Below are positions 7,922 through 16,633 of a DNA stretch of 64,000 bases, in pieces. The DNA is taken from NCBI GenBank assembly GCA_020638855.1, contig JACKHT010000012.1:1-64000 (forward strand). Direction: 5' to 3'. The position numbers and the translations under genes are program-made. Below the pieces are notes generated by a model. That model saw only the letters and a list, made by a program, of their open reading frames with translations, was not told the DNA's origin and did no database searches. How positions within the stretch are numbered: the first letter of the stretch is position 1; every line of letters starts with the position of its first letter. This stretch comes from Planctomycetota bacterium. GTDB taxonomy: Bacteria; Planctomycetota; UBA1135; GCA-002686595.

Positions 7922-9271
7922 ATGTATCGAATGTTGCACACCACGAAATGGATCGTTCCGGGCCTGTTGTGCGCGCTGGCGGGCGAGGCTTTTGCCCAGA
8001 GCGATGATTGCCCTTCTGCCCCGCTTCTCTCTGGCACCGGGAGTTTCGTATTCGATACCACGGGCTTCGCTCAGTCCGGCTTCGAAATCAACGAAGGGTG
8101 CGGAGTGGGTGCGAACAATTCGTTTTCTGCGGATGGGTTCTTTGCTTGGACGGTGCCTACCACTGGTGACTACGTGTTCGACACTTTGTCCACTACTTGG
8201 GATACGCAACTTGCCATCTATGCCGGCGATTGTGCGCTCACCGTCTGCCTGGGGTCCAACGACGACGTTCTCTATCCCCAAAACTTGTCCGCTCTGACAA
8301 GCGCGGTACCCGTTACGGGTTTGCTGGTAGGCACCCCTGTCCTGATCCAAATCGGAGGATGGAACGGCGCAGAGGGCCCGGGAACGATCAACATCCACTG
8401 GGATCCATGTCCGAGTGCAGGAGACGATTCATTCGAGCCAAATGATGCTTGCTCGAATGCGGCGCCCATTGCGGACGGCACGTTTCCTGGACTCTTGGTT
8501 TTGGATTCCGATAGGGACTACTACAGCCTTTGCCTTGCCGACGGGGCTACCGTGAGCCTAGACCTTCTCTTTAGTGACGCCAACGGGGACTGTGACCTCT
8601 GGCTGTGGGACGCCGCCAACACCCAATGCGCCCAAGACTATGCAACGGCCTTGGCCTCTTCGGCGAGTTCCACGGACAATGAGGGTCTCACCTACACCAA
8701 TGTGTCGGGCACCAGCCAGGATCTGGTAGCCGAAGTCTATGTATGGAGCGGATGCAACACTTACGATCTCGTGGTTGGCGGTGCGGGATGCATCGGTGGC
8801 AACGTGGGGACTCCCTTTTGCGACCCGATGGATGTCAACTCAACCGGCAACTCCACGACACTGACGGCTATCTCGGGCTCTGGTGTCGAAACGGGTATCC
8901 GTCTGGAAGTTCGCAACGGCGTACCCGGGGAATTCGGGTACTTCTTGATAGGCAACAACCTCTTCGATCCCGGCATCATCAGCGGAGATGGCCGCTTCTG
9001 CCTGGACTTTGTGAACGGCAATACCTTCGCGCGCTACAACTACGGTAGTACCACCAATTCGCTTGGCATCTTCGACAGCGCCGGGGACTTCCAGAGCCTT
9101 ACGGGCAACGCTACCTCGAACGGTGGCTACGGCTTCGATATCCCAACTATCAGCCCCCTGGGCGGCACAATCATGGCCGGTCAAATCCGGCACATCCAGC
9201 TGTGGCATCGCGACACTCCTTCGGGCCCGGGCCACACAAACTTCTCGAACGGCTTGAGTTTGACCTTCTAG
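7922..9271 (+). CDS. Exported PPC-domain protein
   Basis: A 449-residue protein with a signal peptide (residues 1-25, cleaved near AFA-Q). The middle (about 185-290) matches the bacterial pre-peptidase C-terminal type beta-sandwich, with SDRDYYSLCL and CDLWLWD segments. A similar sandwich precedes it (TGDYVFDTL, TQLAIYAGDC). Residues 310-449 form the same C-terminal domain as in the protein at 1750-3738, ending in an NFSNGLSLTF strand. It carries many cysteines, as expected for an extracellular protein with disulfides. The stop codon TAG (9269-9271) shares its last base with the first base of element E7, exactly as for the gene at 4189. The ATG at 7922 is the likeliest start; one four codons later is possible. 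Confidence 0.8.
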   Translation: MYRMLHTTKWIVPGLLCALAGEAFAQSDDCPSAPLLSGTGSFVFDTTGFAQSGFEINEGCGVGANNSFSADGFFAWTVPTTGDYVFDTLSTTWDTQLAIYAGDCALTVCLGSNDDVLYPQNLSALTSAVPVTGLLVGTPVLIQIGGWNGAEGPGTINIHWDPCPSAGDDSFEPNDACSNAAPIADGTFPGLLVLDSDRDYYSLCLADGATVSLDLLFSDANGDCDLWLWDAANTQCAQDYATALASSASSTDNEGLTYTNVSGTSQDLVAEVYVWSGCNTYDLVVGGAGCIGGNVGTPFCDPMDVNSTGNSTTLTAISGSGVETGIRLEVRNGVPGEFGYFLIGNNLFDPGIISGDGRFCLDFVNGNTFARYNYGSTTNSLGIFDSAGDFQSLTGNATSNGGYGFDIPTISPLGGTIMAGQIRHIQLWHRDTPSGPGHTNFSNGLSLTF

Positions 9272-9571
9272 ATACAGCGTCAGACGCCCTGCCACCTACC
9301 GGCGGCAGGTCAGAACCGCACTACCCGGAATCGCGTGAGGAATCCTGCCATCCATCCGCGATAAGGCAGATCCGCACGACCCCTGGTTTCAAAGAAGAAC
9401 TCCAGGCGTAGGATGCAGGGCGCTGGACGATTTTCGGAAACTTTGAAGCTTGTCGTCGCCTTCCGGTTCGAACAAGGCTACTCGATTGAGGGCCAGTGAT
9501 TGGGCATCTGCCCTAACTGTTACCTGGCACTTGCCTGCCGAATATGGGCGGCAGGGCGTCTGACGCTGTAT
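9271..9571. repeat. Element E7 (long copy with a duplicated left arm)
   Basis: A 300-bp copy. The left arm starts at 9271 (GATACAGCGTCAGACG) and the right arm ends at 9571 (GTCTGACGCTGTATC). A second, weaker left-arm half (CCATCCATCCGCG, then GGCAGATCCGCACGA) lies at 9346-9381, so the copy may be a nested insertion or an internal duplication. The element fills the convergent gap and ends 5 bp from the hscA stop codon. Confidence 0.9.
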
Positions 9572-9576
9572 CTCGG

Positions 9577-11460
9577 TTACAGATCGCCGAGCTGCTTGCC
9601 TGACACGGCCTTCTTGACCACCGAGTCCATGAGGACGGCGGCGAGCGGAAGCGATGCTTGCTCGAGGGAGTCGCGGGTGGCTTGTACGGCGGCCTTGTCG
9701 ATCGCTTCGGGGCCCTTGGCGATCGCTGCTTTGGCGGCGACCATGGCTTCCGCTAGATCCTCGAGGGTTTCCTTGTCGAGCTGGGGACTGGCGGCTTCGA
9801 GGTTCTTTTCGATGGCGCGCAGCATGGTGCCCATTTCGGTGATGAGTTCTACGGCGCGGCGGTGGTCGAAGTCGGCTTGGGCGTTGGCGTAGCCTTCGTG
9901 GAGCATGGCTTCGACTTCTGCGTCGGTGAGGCCGTGCATCGGTTCGACGGTGATGGTCGAGGCGACGCCGGTGGATTCTTCGCGGGCGGTGACGGTGAGT
10001 TGGCCGTCGGCGTCCAGGTGGAAACGGACCGCGACTTTGGCCATGCCGGCGGGCATGGGGGGGATGCCGGTGAGTTTGAATTGGCCGAGGGAGCGGCAGT
10101 TGGCGGCGAGTTCGCGTTCGCCTTGGAGGATGTTGAGGTCGAGGCCTGTCTGATTGTCGACGTAGGTGGTGAAGCCTTCGGTGTGGCTGCAGGGGATGGT
10201 CGAGTTGCGTTCGATCATCTTGGCGACGGCGCCGCCCATGGTTTCTAGACCCAGGGAAAGCGGGGTGACGTCGAGCAGGAGCACGTCGCGGCGGCCGCCG
10301 GTGAGGACTTGGGCTTGGGCGGCGGCGCCAAGGGCGACCACGTGGTCGGGGTTGAGTTCGGTGTGGGGTTTGCGGCCAAAGGCGGCTTCGACTTGGGCGC
10401 GTACGAGGGGCACGCGGGTGGAGCCGCCGACGAGCACGACTTCGTCGAGGTCGCTGGGCTTGAGGTTCGCGTCGGCCAAGGCGCGGCGGCAGTGGTCGAG
10501 GGTCTTGTTGATCAGCGGTGTGATCAGCGCTTCGAATTCGGCGCGGGTGAGGGTGGTGCGGTAGTCGAGGCCTAGCTCGGGCAACGAGAGCTGGATGCGC
10601 GTGCTGGGGTCGCTCGAGAGGTCGCGTTTGGCGTGTTCGGCGGCGAGGCGGGCGGCGGAGAGGAACTGCGGGTCGGCCAGGGTTTCTTCGGCACAGCCTT
10701 GGGCGCGCAGCTCGTCTTGGAAGCGGCGAATCAGGCAGCGATCGAAGTCGTCGCCTCCGAGGGCGGTGTCGCCGGCGGTGGAGAGCACTTGGAACACGCC
10801 ATCGTCGACGCGCAGGATCGACACGTCGAAGGTGCCGCCGCCCAGGTCGTAGACGGCGATATTGCCTTCGCCTTTTTGGTCGAGGCCATAGGCCAGGCAA
10901 GCCGCGGTGGGCTCGCTGACGATGCGCAAGACCTCGATGCCCGCCAGCTTCGCGGCGTCGCGGGTGGCTTGGCGCTGGGGTTCGTCGAAGTAGGCCGGGA
11001 CCGTGATGACCGCTTGGATGATGTCGGCTCCGCCGAGCGCGTTGACGGCGCGCAAGGCGACCTCTTGCAGGATCAGCGCGCTGGCCTGTTGGGGGGTGAT
11101 CTTCTTGCCGCGCACTTCGAACTGCACCAGGTGGCGGTCGGTCTCGCTGACCTTGTAGGGCAGCATCGCCAAGTCGGCCTGGATGTCGCCGATGCCGCGC
11201 CCCATGAAGCGCTTGATGCTGAACAAGGTGTGCGTCGGGTCGAGCACGGCTTGGGCTTTGGCGGCGCTGCCGACCAGGGCCTTGCCCTTTTCGGGCACGT
11301 AGACCACCGACGGCACGATCGGCGACTCGCCTTCGGGCGCAAGCACGCGCGGGCCATCCGCATCCCAAATGGCCGCGAGCGAGTTGGTGGTGCCTAGGTC
11401 GATGCCTAGCACCACATTCTTGACGACGTGGTCGAGTACGTTGAGCTCGATGTAGCCCAT
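9577..11460 (-). CDS. hscA: Fe-S assembly chaperone HscA (Hsp70 family)
   Basis: A 627-residue Hsp70. The nucleotide-binding domain starts with [13 protein letters not shown] (residues 18-30) and carries [14 protein letters not shown] and [13 protein letters not shown]. The substrate domain follows with the [10 protein letters not shown] junction. In the Isc pathway HscA, with HscB, drives transfer of [2Fe-2S] clusters from IscU by binding its LPPVK motif, which is present in the IscU encoded here. It is the last gene of the isc operon. A 249-bp spacer (11461-11709) separates it from hscB; I see no gene in the spacer. The 3' end borders the repeat compartment. Confidence 0.93.
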   Translation of the reverse strand: MGYIELNVLDHVVKNVVLGIDLGTTNSLAAIWDADGPRVLAPEGESPIVPSVVYVPEKGKALVGSAAKAQAVLDPTHTLFSIKRFMGRGIGDIQADLAMLPYKVSETDRHLVQFEVRGKKITPQQASALILQEVALRAVNALGGADIIQAVITVPAYFDEPQRQATRDAAKLAGIEVLRIVSEPTAACLAYGLDQKGEGNIAVYDLGGGTFDVSILRVDDGVFQVLSTAGDTALGGDDFDRCLIRRFQDELRAQGCAEETLADPQFLSAARLAAEHAKRDLSSDPSTRIQLSLPELGLDYRTTLTRAEFEALITPLINKTLDHCRRALADANLKPSDLDEVVLVGGSTRVPLVRAQVEAAFGRKPHTELNPDHVVALGAAAQAQVLTGGRRDVLLLDVTPLSLGLETMGGAVAKMIERNSTIPCSHTEGFTTYVDNQTGLDLNILQGERELAANCRSLGQFKLTGIPPMPAGMAKVAVRFHLDADGQLTVTAREESTGVASTITVEPMHGLTDAEVEAMLHEGYANAQADFDHRRAVELITEMGTMLRAIEKNLEAASPQLDKETLEDLAEAMVAAKAAIAKGPEAIDKAAVQATRDSLEQASLPLAAVLMDSVVKKAVSGKQLGDL

Positions 11461-11709
11461 GGGATCAGAAAGCTTGGCGCGGGGGGCGGGGCGCCGGGAG
11501 GTTTTTGCGAGTTCGTCCGGGGAGCCGAAGCGGCAAGTGCGGACGGGCGGGTCCGAAGGCGGCAGGGCCTTCGGGTTGTTCGGGGGGGGCTAGGCCAGGT
11601 ACTTGGTTCCTCGCCGAGCCAGGGACATCCGCTGGGCCGCGCGCGACCGATCGCTTGGCAAAGCGAGCTGCGGCGTGGGGAGGCTTCGGTTGGCGGGCAT
11701 GGCGGGGAA

Positions 11710-12363
11710 CTAGGCGGTTTGCAGGGCCTTGGTGCGTTCGAGGATGCGCACCAGGTAACGCAGCACGTCGAGTTGTTCGCGGATTTGGGTGAGGACCGGG
11801 CTGTTCGGCTCGGGCAGTGGATCGAGCAGCGTGCGCAGGCCTTGCAGTACCTGGTGTTTGCGGGTTTGCAGCTCCGCATCGAGCGTCGCGAGGGCGCTCG
11901 AGGCAGCCGCTTCGCCCGCGTGCTCCACGTCATCGAGGGTTTCGTTCCACTCCATGACCTCCATCAGCAAATCCTGGGGCACGCCCTTGGATGCAGGCGG
12001 GCCGCCCAGGTACTCGATCAGCCACTCGGTGCGCTCCACGTCGTCGAGCAACAACCGATACGCTTCGTTGAGCTGCGCGGTGTGGTGCTCGGCGAGTTGC
12101 GCTTGGCTAGAGTCGTGCTCGGCGTGCAGGTCCGGGTGCGTCAGCCGCGTGATGCGCATCAAACGCTTGCGCAGCTCGGCCGGGCAGACGGTCCAGGTCG
12201 GCGCGAAGCCAAACAACTGGAACGGGCTCGGATGGGTTTCGGGCTCGGACAGTTTGCCGCACGAGCCGCAGGCCAGGGGCGAAAGCCGCTGCGCTTCGCA
12301 GCCCGAGCAGGGTGCCGGGTGGGCTTCCGGCATGTGGGTGGTTTGCGCGCTCGGGTCGACCAT
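11710..12363 (-). CDS. hscB: J-domain co-chaperone HscB with N-terminal zinc finger
   Basis: A 217-residue protein with a J domain (residues about 46-115, HPD motif in THPDLHAE near 76-78) and a C-terminal helical domain that would bind IscU. The first 40 residues carry two CxxC pairs (C19, C22, C32, C35), a tetracysteine zinc knuckle like that of mitochondrial HSCB and absent from the short proteobacterial form. HscB stimulates the HscA ATPase and delivers loaded IscU. It starts 7 nt after the iscA stop codon. The ATG at 12363 is preferred; a later Met (residue 11) would still keep the cysteines. Confidence 0.9.
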   Translation of the reverse strand: MVDPSAQTTHMPEAHPAPCSGCEAQRLSPLACGSCGKLSEPETHPSPFQLFGFAPTWTVCPAELRKRLMRITRLTHPDLHAEHDSSQAQLAEHHTAQLNEAYRLLLDDVERTEWLIEYLGGPPASKGVPQDLLMEVMEWNETLDDVEHAGEAAASSALATLDAELQTRKHQVLQGLRTLLDPLPEPNSPVLTQIREQLDVLRYLVRILERTKALQTA

Positions 12364-12370
12364 GGCGGGC

Positions 12371-12700
12371 TCAGACGCTGAAGGACTCGCCGCAACCGCA
12401 GCTCTTGCTGGCGTTGGGGTTTTGGAACTTGAAGCCGCGGCCCATCAAACTCTCTTCGAAGTCGACCTCGGTGTTGTTGAGGTACAAGAAGCTCTTGGGG
12501 TCGCAAACGATCTTGATGTCGCCGACCTCGGTGACTTGGTCGATCTCGCTGATCGAGTCATCGAAGCCCAGCGTGTACGAAAAACCGGAACAGCCGCCGC
12601 CTTTGACACCCACGCGTAGTGCGGTGCCATCGGGCAGGTTCTGGTCTTCGATGATGCGCTTGACTTCTTTGACGGCGCGTTCGGTGATGGAGACTCCCAT
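12371..12700 (-). CDS. iscA: Iron-sulfur cluster assembly/carrier protein IscA
   Basis: A 109-residue A-type carrier protein. The three conserved cysteines are present: one in KGGGCSGFSY and two in the C-terminal SCGCGESF. A-type proteins accept clusters from IscU and hand them to apo-enzymes. The spacing to iscU is 5 nt, consistent with translational coupling. The start at 12700 (MGVSITERA) fits the usual length of 107-110 residues. ErpA is the main alternative name, but the position within the isc operon favours IscA. Confidence 0.93.
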   Translation of the reverse strand: MGVSITERAVKEVKRIIEDQNLPDGTALRVGVKGGGCSGFSYTLGFDDSISEIDQVTEVGDIKIVCDPKSFLYLNNTEVDFEESLMGRGFKFQNPNASKSCGCGESFSV

Positions 12701-12705
12701 TGCGG

Positions 12706-13092
12706 CTATTCCTTGCTGTCGCGCTTGCGCTTGAAGTCTTCGATGGCCGCCTTGATGGCGTCCTCGGCGAGCACCGAGCAGTGGATCTTGACTGGGGGCA
12801 AGGAAAGCTCGGCGACGATGTCGGTGTTCGAGATCTTGAGGGCTTCGTCCAGGGTGCGACCCTTGACCCACTCGGTGGCCAGCGAGGACGAGGCGATGGC
12901 GCTGCCGCAGCCAAAGGTTTTAAACTTGGCGTCGACGATCGTGTCGCCTTCGACTTGGATCTGCAGCTTCATGACGTCGCCGCACTCGGGTGCGCCGACG
13001 ACTCCCGTGCCAACTTCCTTGGAGTTTTTGTCCATGGAGCCGACGTTGCGGGGGTGGTTGTAGTGGTCGAGGACCTTGTCAGAGTATGCCAT
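12706..13092 (-). CDS. iscU: Fe-S cluster scaffold protein IscU
   Basis: A 128-residue scaffold on which [2Fe-2S] clusters are built with sulfur from IscS. The three ligand cysteines are seen in APECGD, TFGCGSA and IHCSVLA, along with the conserved Asp after the first. The HscA-recognition motif LPPVK is intact, which matches the hscA and hscB genes downstream. The start MAYSDKVLDHYNHPRN is the canonical one and the length is standard. It follows iscS with a 51-nt gap. Confidence 0.96.
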   Translation of the reverse strand: MAYSDKVLDHYNHPRNVGSMDKNSKEVGTGVVGAPECGDVMKLQIQVEGDTIVDAKFKTFGCGSAIASSSLATEWVKGRTLDEALKISNTDIVAELSLPPVKIHCSVLAEDAIKAAIEDFKRKRDSKE

Positions 13093-13143
13093 GGTGAGTA
13101 CCTAGCGTTGGGGGTGTGCGGTGGGAGGTAAGGCGGTGAGCGG

Positions 13144-14373
13144 TTAGTGCGCGGTCCAGGTGACCGTCGAGAGGTCGATGCCTTCTTGGACCATTTCGTA
13201 CAGGGGCGATAGCTCGCGCAGCTTCTTGACCGCAGCGATCGTTTCCTTGGCGGCTTCGTCCACGTCGGAATCGGTGGCAAAGCGGCCGAAGCCGAAGCGG
13301 ATCGAAGAGTGGGCCAACTCGTCGCCCACGCCCATGCTCATCAGCACGTGGCTGGGTTCGAGGCTGGCCGAGGTGCAGGCGCTGCCCGAAGACACCGCGA
13401 GCCCCGAGATGCCCATGATCAGGCTTTCGCCTTCGACGTAGCTGAACGAGAGGTTCGAGCACAGGTCGACGCGGTGTTCCGGGTCGCCGTTGATGTGCAC
13501 GTGATCGAGGTTTTCGAAGATGATCTTCTCGAAGCGATCGCGTAGGGCGCGCGAGTGGGCGCGGTCCTTGTCGAGTTCTTGGACGGCCAACTCGCAGGCT
13601 GCGCCCAAACCGACGATGGCCGGCACGTTGAGGGTGCCCGAACGCATACCGCGCTCGTGCCCGCCGCCGTCCATCTGGGCGACCAAACGTACCCGCGGCT
13701 TGCGCCGACGCACGTACAAGGCACCCACACCCTTGGGCCCGTAGACCTTGTGGCCCGACAGGCACAACAGGTCGACCCCAGCGGCTTCCACATCGATCGG
13801 GATCTTGCCTACGGCTTGGGTCGCGTCCGAGAAGAACAGCACGCCGCGCTCCTTGCACAGCTTGCCGATGTCCTCGATCGGGTTGATCGAGCCGACCTCG
13901 TTGTTGACCCACATGATGGCCACGAGCAGCGTGTCGTCGCGCAGGGCTTCGGCCACTTGCGCGGCCGAGTGGCGCCCGGTGCGATCGGGCTTGAGGTAGG
14001 TGACCTCAACGCCTTGGGTTTCCAAGTGCTTGCAGGTATCGAGCACGGCTTTGTGCTCGGCCAGGCTGGTCACGATGTGCCCAGGACAGGCGGCGTCCTT
14101 CTTGCCGTACATGTCCACGACGCCCTTGAGCGCTAGGTTGATCGCTTCGGTCGAGCCCGAGGTGAAGATGATTTCCTTCTCGGTGGCGCCCAAGGCGTTG
14201 GCGACCTGGGCGCGCGCCTTCGACACGGCGTCCTCGGCTTCCCATCCGTAGGCGTGGCTGCGGCTGGCCGCGTTGCCGAAGACCTCGGTGAAGTAGGGCG
14301 CCATGATCGCGAAGACGCGCGGGTCGCAGGGGGTGGTGGCCTGGTAGTCCAGGTAGATGGGCTTGTTCTTCAT
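13144..14373 (-). CDS. iscS: Cysteine desulfurase IscS
   Basis: A 409-residue PLP enzyme that converts cysteine to alanine and passes persulfide sulfur to IscU. The PLP lysine lies in LSGHKVYGPKG. The catalytic cysteine lies in SSGSACTSASLEPSHVL. The protein ends in WTAH, resembling the IscU-docking tail of group I enzymes. The start at 14373 (MKNKPIYLDYQATTP) overlaps the iscR stop codon by one base (TGATG), which sets the start and suggests coupling. Length is close to the 404 residues of E. coli IscS. Confidence 0.96.
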   Translation of the reverse strand: MKNKPIYLDYQATTPCDPRVFAIMAPYFTEVFGNAASRSHAYGWEAEDAVSKARAQVANALGATEKEIIFTSGSTEAINLALKGVVDMYGKKDAACPGHIVTSLAEHKAVLDTCKHLETQGVEVTYLKPDRTGRHSAAQVAEALRDDTLLVAIMWVNNEVGSINPIEDIGKLCKERGVLFFSDATQAVGKIPIDVEAAGVDLLCLSGHKVYGPKGVGALYVRRRKPRVRLVAQMDGGGHERGMRSGTLNVPAIVGLGAACELAVQELDKDRAHSRALRDRFEKIIFENLDHVHINGDPEHRVDLCSNLSFSYVEGESLIMGISGLAVSSGSACTSASLEPSHVLMSMGVGDELAHSSIRFGFGRFATDSDVDEAAKETIAAVKKLRELSPLYEMVQEGIDLSTVTWTAH

Positions 14374-14846
14374 CACTCGGATTTGGATGCAGCGGACGGG
14401 TGGTGGTGGAGGGATCCGTTGCCTAGGGGCACCATGGGGCTGCGTTCCATCAAGGATCGCAGGCTGGTTTGCTCCATCAGGTTCCAAATCCCGCTCTTGA
14501 TGCGATCGAGCGGATCGCGGATCGGACAGGACGCGTGCACTTCGCAGTTCGCACCCCCGGCCGTGGTTTGGCAGTCGGTAAGGGTCGGCGAGCCCTCGAG
14601 CAGCGCCACCACACGGCCGAGCGAAATGTCGGCGATCGGCTCGGCCAGGGTGTAACCCCCGTGGGCGCCGCGCGTGGAAAGCACCAAACCCGCGTGCTGC
14701 AGGTCTTTGAGCACCTCGGCGAGCAAGCGCCGGGGCACGGGGTAGGTCTCGCCGATTTCGCGGGCCGAAACGACTTGTCCTTCACGCTCAGCCAAGTGGA
14801 TGAGCGCGATCAGGCCGTATTCGGTGCGTTTCGTGAGTTTGATCAT
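14373..14846 (-). CDS. iscR: Rrf2-family Fe-S regulator IscR
   Basis: A 157-residue winged-helix regulator (KRTEYGLIALIHLA at the start; GAHGGYTLA in the wing). Three cysteines (C92, C101, C107, in TDCQ, ANCE and ASCP) would bind a [2Fe-2S] cluster, as in E. coli IscR, which represses its own operon when loaded. It is first in the operon, consistent with autoregulation. I prefer ATG at 14846 (MIKLTKRTE) over 14870 because the TATAAT box at 14881-14886 would place the transcript start only a few bases before 14870. Confidence 0.92.
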   Translation of the reverse strand: MIKLTKRTEYGLIALIHLAEREGQVVSAREIGETYPVPRRLLAEVLKDLQHAGLVLSTRGAHGGYTLAEPIADISLGRVVALLEGSPTLTDCQTTAGGANCEVHASCPIRDPLDRIKSGIWNLMEQTSLRSLMERSPMVPLGNGSLHHHPSAASKSE

Positions 14847-14880
14847 GGGCCGTGCTGCAATCCGCAGCATTTAGGTGCGG

Positions 14881-14909
14881 ATTATAGACCCCCTTTCGGC
14901 CCCCAGGAG
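14881..14909 (-). promoter_or_regulatory. Probable iscR operon promoter
   Basis: On the minus strand a perfect TATAAT occupies 14886-14881, about 35 nt before the chosen iscR start. At 17-nt spacing the -35 position reads CTCCTG, a poor match, as expected for a promoter under activator or repressor control. I could not recognise a clear type 1 IscR operator. Confidence 0.5.
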
Positions 14910-15040
14910 CGCGAAAATCACCAAAAAGCTCTCCTTCACGGAAGAGTTGAGTGCTGTGCGGCTCATTTTGGGAGTTCCTAGGCGGTTCCTCCCGGGAGTC
15001 CGCCTCAAGCCTGGGCGCCACCTCAGTCGATGCAGGGGGG

Positions 15041-15292
15041 ATGCGCCCGCAGGAAACCACCAACGTCAAGTGCTTGGGCTGTGGCCAAGTCGTCTTGGGC
15101 CCCACGGTCATCAACCGCTTACCCAACGGCAGCTCGTGCCGGCAGTGCGTCGAGCGCGTGCTGGACGCCCAGCCTTCGCTCCTGAAGAGCCTACCTGAAG
15201 GAGTCCGCGGACCTGGCGAGGGTCAGCCCATGGCTCCGATCCTGCACTTCCCCTCTCCCCACCAGCACTGGGACGACCCCGAGCCGGCTTAG
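15041..15292 (+). CDS. Small zinc-ribbon protein
   Basis: An 83-residue protein with two CxxC pairs, VKCLGCGQVV and SSCRQCVERV, spaced 18 residues apart, a likely structural zinc site. The rest is short and rich in proline. I chose the ATG at 15041 because a G-rich stretch (AGGGGGG) lies just before it and it places the zinc knuckle near the N-terminus. The function is unknown; such proteins often act as small nucleic-acid or protein-binding adaptors. Transcribed away from the isc operon. Confidence 0.65.
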   Translation: MRPQETTNVKCLGCGQVVLGPTVINRLPNGSSCRQCVERVLDAQPSLLKSLPEGVRGPGEGQPMAPILHFPSPHQHWDDPEPA

Positions 15293-15347
15293 GCGCGGGT
15301 TCCACGCAAAGTTGCGGGGGTCCCAAAGGGTCCTCGCTCGATCGGTC

Positions 15348-15377
15348 CATGGCGCCCAAGCCATGCGGCCTTTTTTT
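15348..15377 (+). terminator. Possible intrinsic terminator
   Basis: CATGGC (15348-15353) pairs with GCCATG (15360-15365) around a 6-nt loop. Five bases later comes a run of seven T (15371-15377), the only such run in this part of the window. It lies 56 bp after the stop codon of the zinc-ribbon gene. The 5-nt spacer before the T run is longer than ideal. Confidence 0.4.
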
Positions 15378-15585
15378 GTGCCCAGAGGGCCAGCGGGCGG
15401 ATCCCAGGGGGCGCGCCCCTGCCAGCGGGTATGGCTCGGGATGAGCCCGCCGGAGTCCCAGCTTGGGCTTTGAGCAAGGCGCTTGGGGGGTGGGGTGGGC
15501 GTTTGACGATTAGGGAACGGGCCTGCGGTCTCCATCGCCCAGCTCTCCCCACGCATTTCGAATTCCACTCGGGCCCCGGCTCCCC

Positions 15586-16158
15586 ATGCGCTTGCTACGA
15601 CGCTCTTCAGACTCCCACGCCAGCTACAGCGATACCACCCTCGCACGGATCCATCCCGACGAGCTGGGCTACTTCTATCGGCGATCGCTGGCGATCTACG
15701 TGTTTGCGGCGGCCATGGGGCTCGCCTTCGTGGTGCTGTTGGCGGTGGTGGCCGTTGGCGCTTCGGCAGGTGCGGCCCAGGTGGCATCGATTCCCGGCTT
15801 GGGTAGCTATGCGACCGTGGCGTTCTTTGGCTTGGCCGCCTTGGGTGCCTACCTTCGATCGGGGTGGGGCCGCTGGGCGGGAATGGCCATCGCGCTGGTT
15901 TGCCTGGGCCAAGTGGCTTGGTACATGGCCGATCTGAACCACTGGAAACTGTCGCTAGAGGGTGTGCCGACGGCAGTGCGCATGTTCCTGGGGTGGCTCG
16001 GAGGCGTGGGCTTCTTTGGCACCGACCCGCTGTTTGGCCGCGATGGTGTCGGGCATCGCGAGCTCAAGGAGGCCTACCAGGCCGAGCGTCAGCTGCAGGA
16101 GGACTTGGCCCGCGTGCATGCCATGGACCAGCGTTCCCACCGCGATCGCGCGGCGTAG
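15586..16158 (+). CDS. Four-helix membrane protein of unknown function
   Basis: A 190-residue protein with about four hydrophobic segments (residues 33-58, 66-86, 93-112 and 130-146). A cytoplasmic-looking charged C-terminal tail follows (HRELKEAYQAERQLQEDLAR), predicted to be helical or coiled. No family is recognised. The ATG at 15586 follows a region without other genes. Its neighbour at 16232 is convergent, with 73 bp between stop codons. Confidence 0.7.
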   Translation: MRLLRRSSDSHASYSDTTLARIHPDELGYFYRRSLAIYVFAAAMGLAFVVLLAVVAVGASAGAAQVASIPGLGSYATVAFFGLAALGAYLRSGWGRWAGMAIALVCLGQVAWYMADLNHWKLSLEGVPTAVRMFLGWLGGVGFFGTDPLFGRDGVGHRELKEAYQAERQLQEDLARVHAMDQRSHRDRAA

Positions 16159-16231
16159 GTGAGTTTGGAGAGCAGCGCCAGGATCGCCACCCGGCAACTG
16201 CGTTGGTCGAGGCGGTTGAGGCGAATTCCGC

Positions 16232-16633
16232 CTAATGGAACAGGCGCGTGATCGAATCGGGCAATACGCGTGCCTTGCGCGGGGTGCTGCGCATGTCGAT
16301 GCAAGCCAGCTCGGTGCTGCCCGTCGCGATCAAGACTCCGTCGTCTTCGCGCTCGATCGAGTAGGCGAAGCGCACCGATGCCGGCGTGATGCGGTCGACG
16401 CGCACCATCACGACCAATTCGTCCTCGTAGTGCGCGGGCGAACGGAAGCGCAGGTCGACCTTGCGCACGGGCAAGGCGATGCCTTGTTTTTCGAGCTCGC
16501 CGTAGGGTTCACCTAGATGCGCCAGGAACTTGGTGCGCGCCTCTTCGAAGTACAAGAGGTAGTTGGCGTGGTGCACGACGCCCATTTGGTCGGTTTCCCC
16601 GTAGCGCACTTGGAGTCGGTGTTCGTATTGCAT
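16232..16633 (-). CDS. Acyl-CoA thioesterase, 4HBT hot-dog family
   Basis: A 133-residue single hot-dog domain protein. The active-site region is RYGETDQMGVVHHANYLLYFEEAR in pattern, split here as ETDQMGVVHH and NYLLYFEEAR. It contains the conserved Asp and the VxHxxY motif of YbgC/4-hydroxybenzoyl-CoA thioesterases. It hydrolyses acyl-CoA thioesters; in many bacteria YbgC accompanies tol-pal, which is not seen here. The start at 16633 (MQYEHRLQVRYGETD) gives the usual length. Longer frames upstream are rejected. Confidence 0.9.
   Translation of the reverse strand: MQYEHRLQVRYGETDQMGVVHHANYLLYFEEARTKFLAHLGEPYGELEKQGIALPVRKVDLRFRSPAHYEDELVVMVRVDRITPASVRFAYSIEREDDGVLIATGSTELACIDMRSTPRKARVLPDSITRLFH

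Noticed and set aside
1..9576. E elements as integron attC sites
   Set aside because: The cassette-like layout fits, and GTTGAAT occurs in the centre of E3 and E6, but I found no paired RYYYAAC/GTTRRRY core sites, the element is longer than usual attC sites, and no integron integrase lies in the window. Kept as an open idea only.
11428..12381. 317-codon plus-strand open frame opposite hscB
   Set aside because: Antisense shadow of hscB and the spacer; no recognisable protein features.
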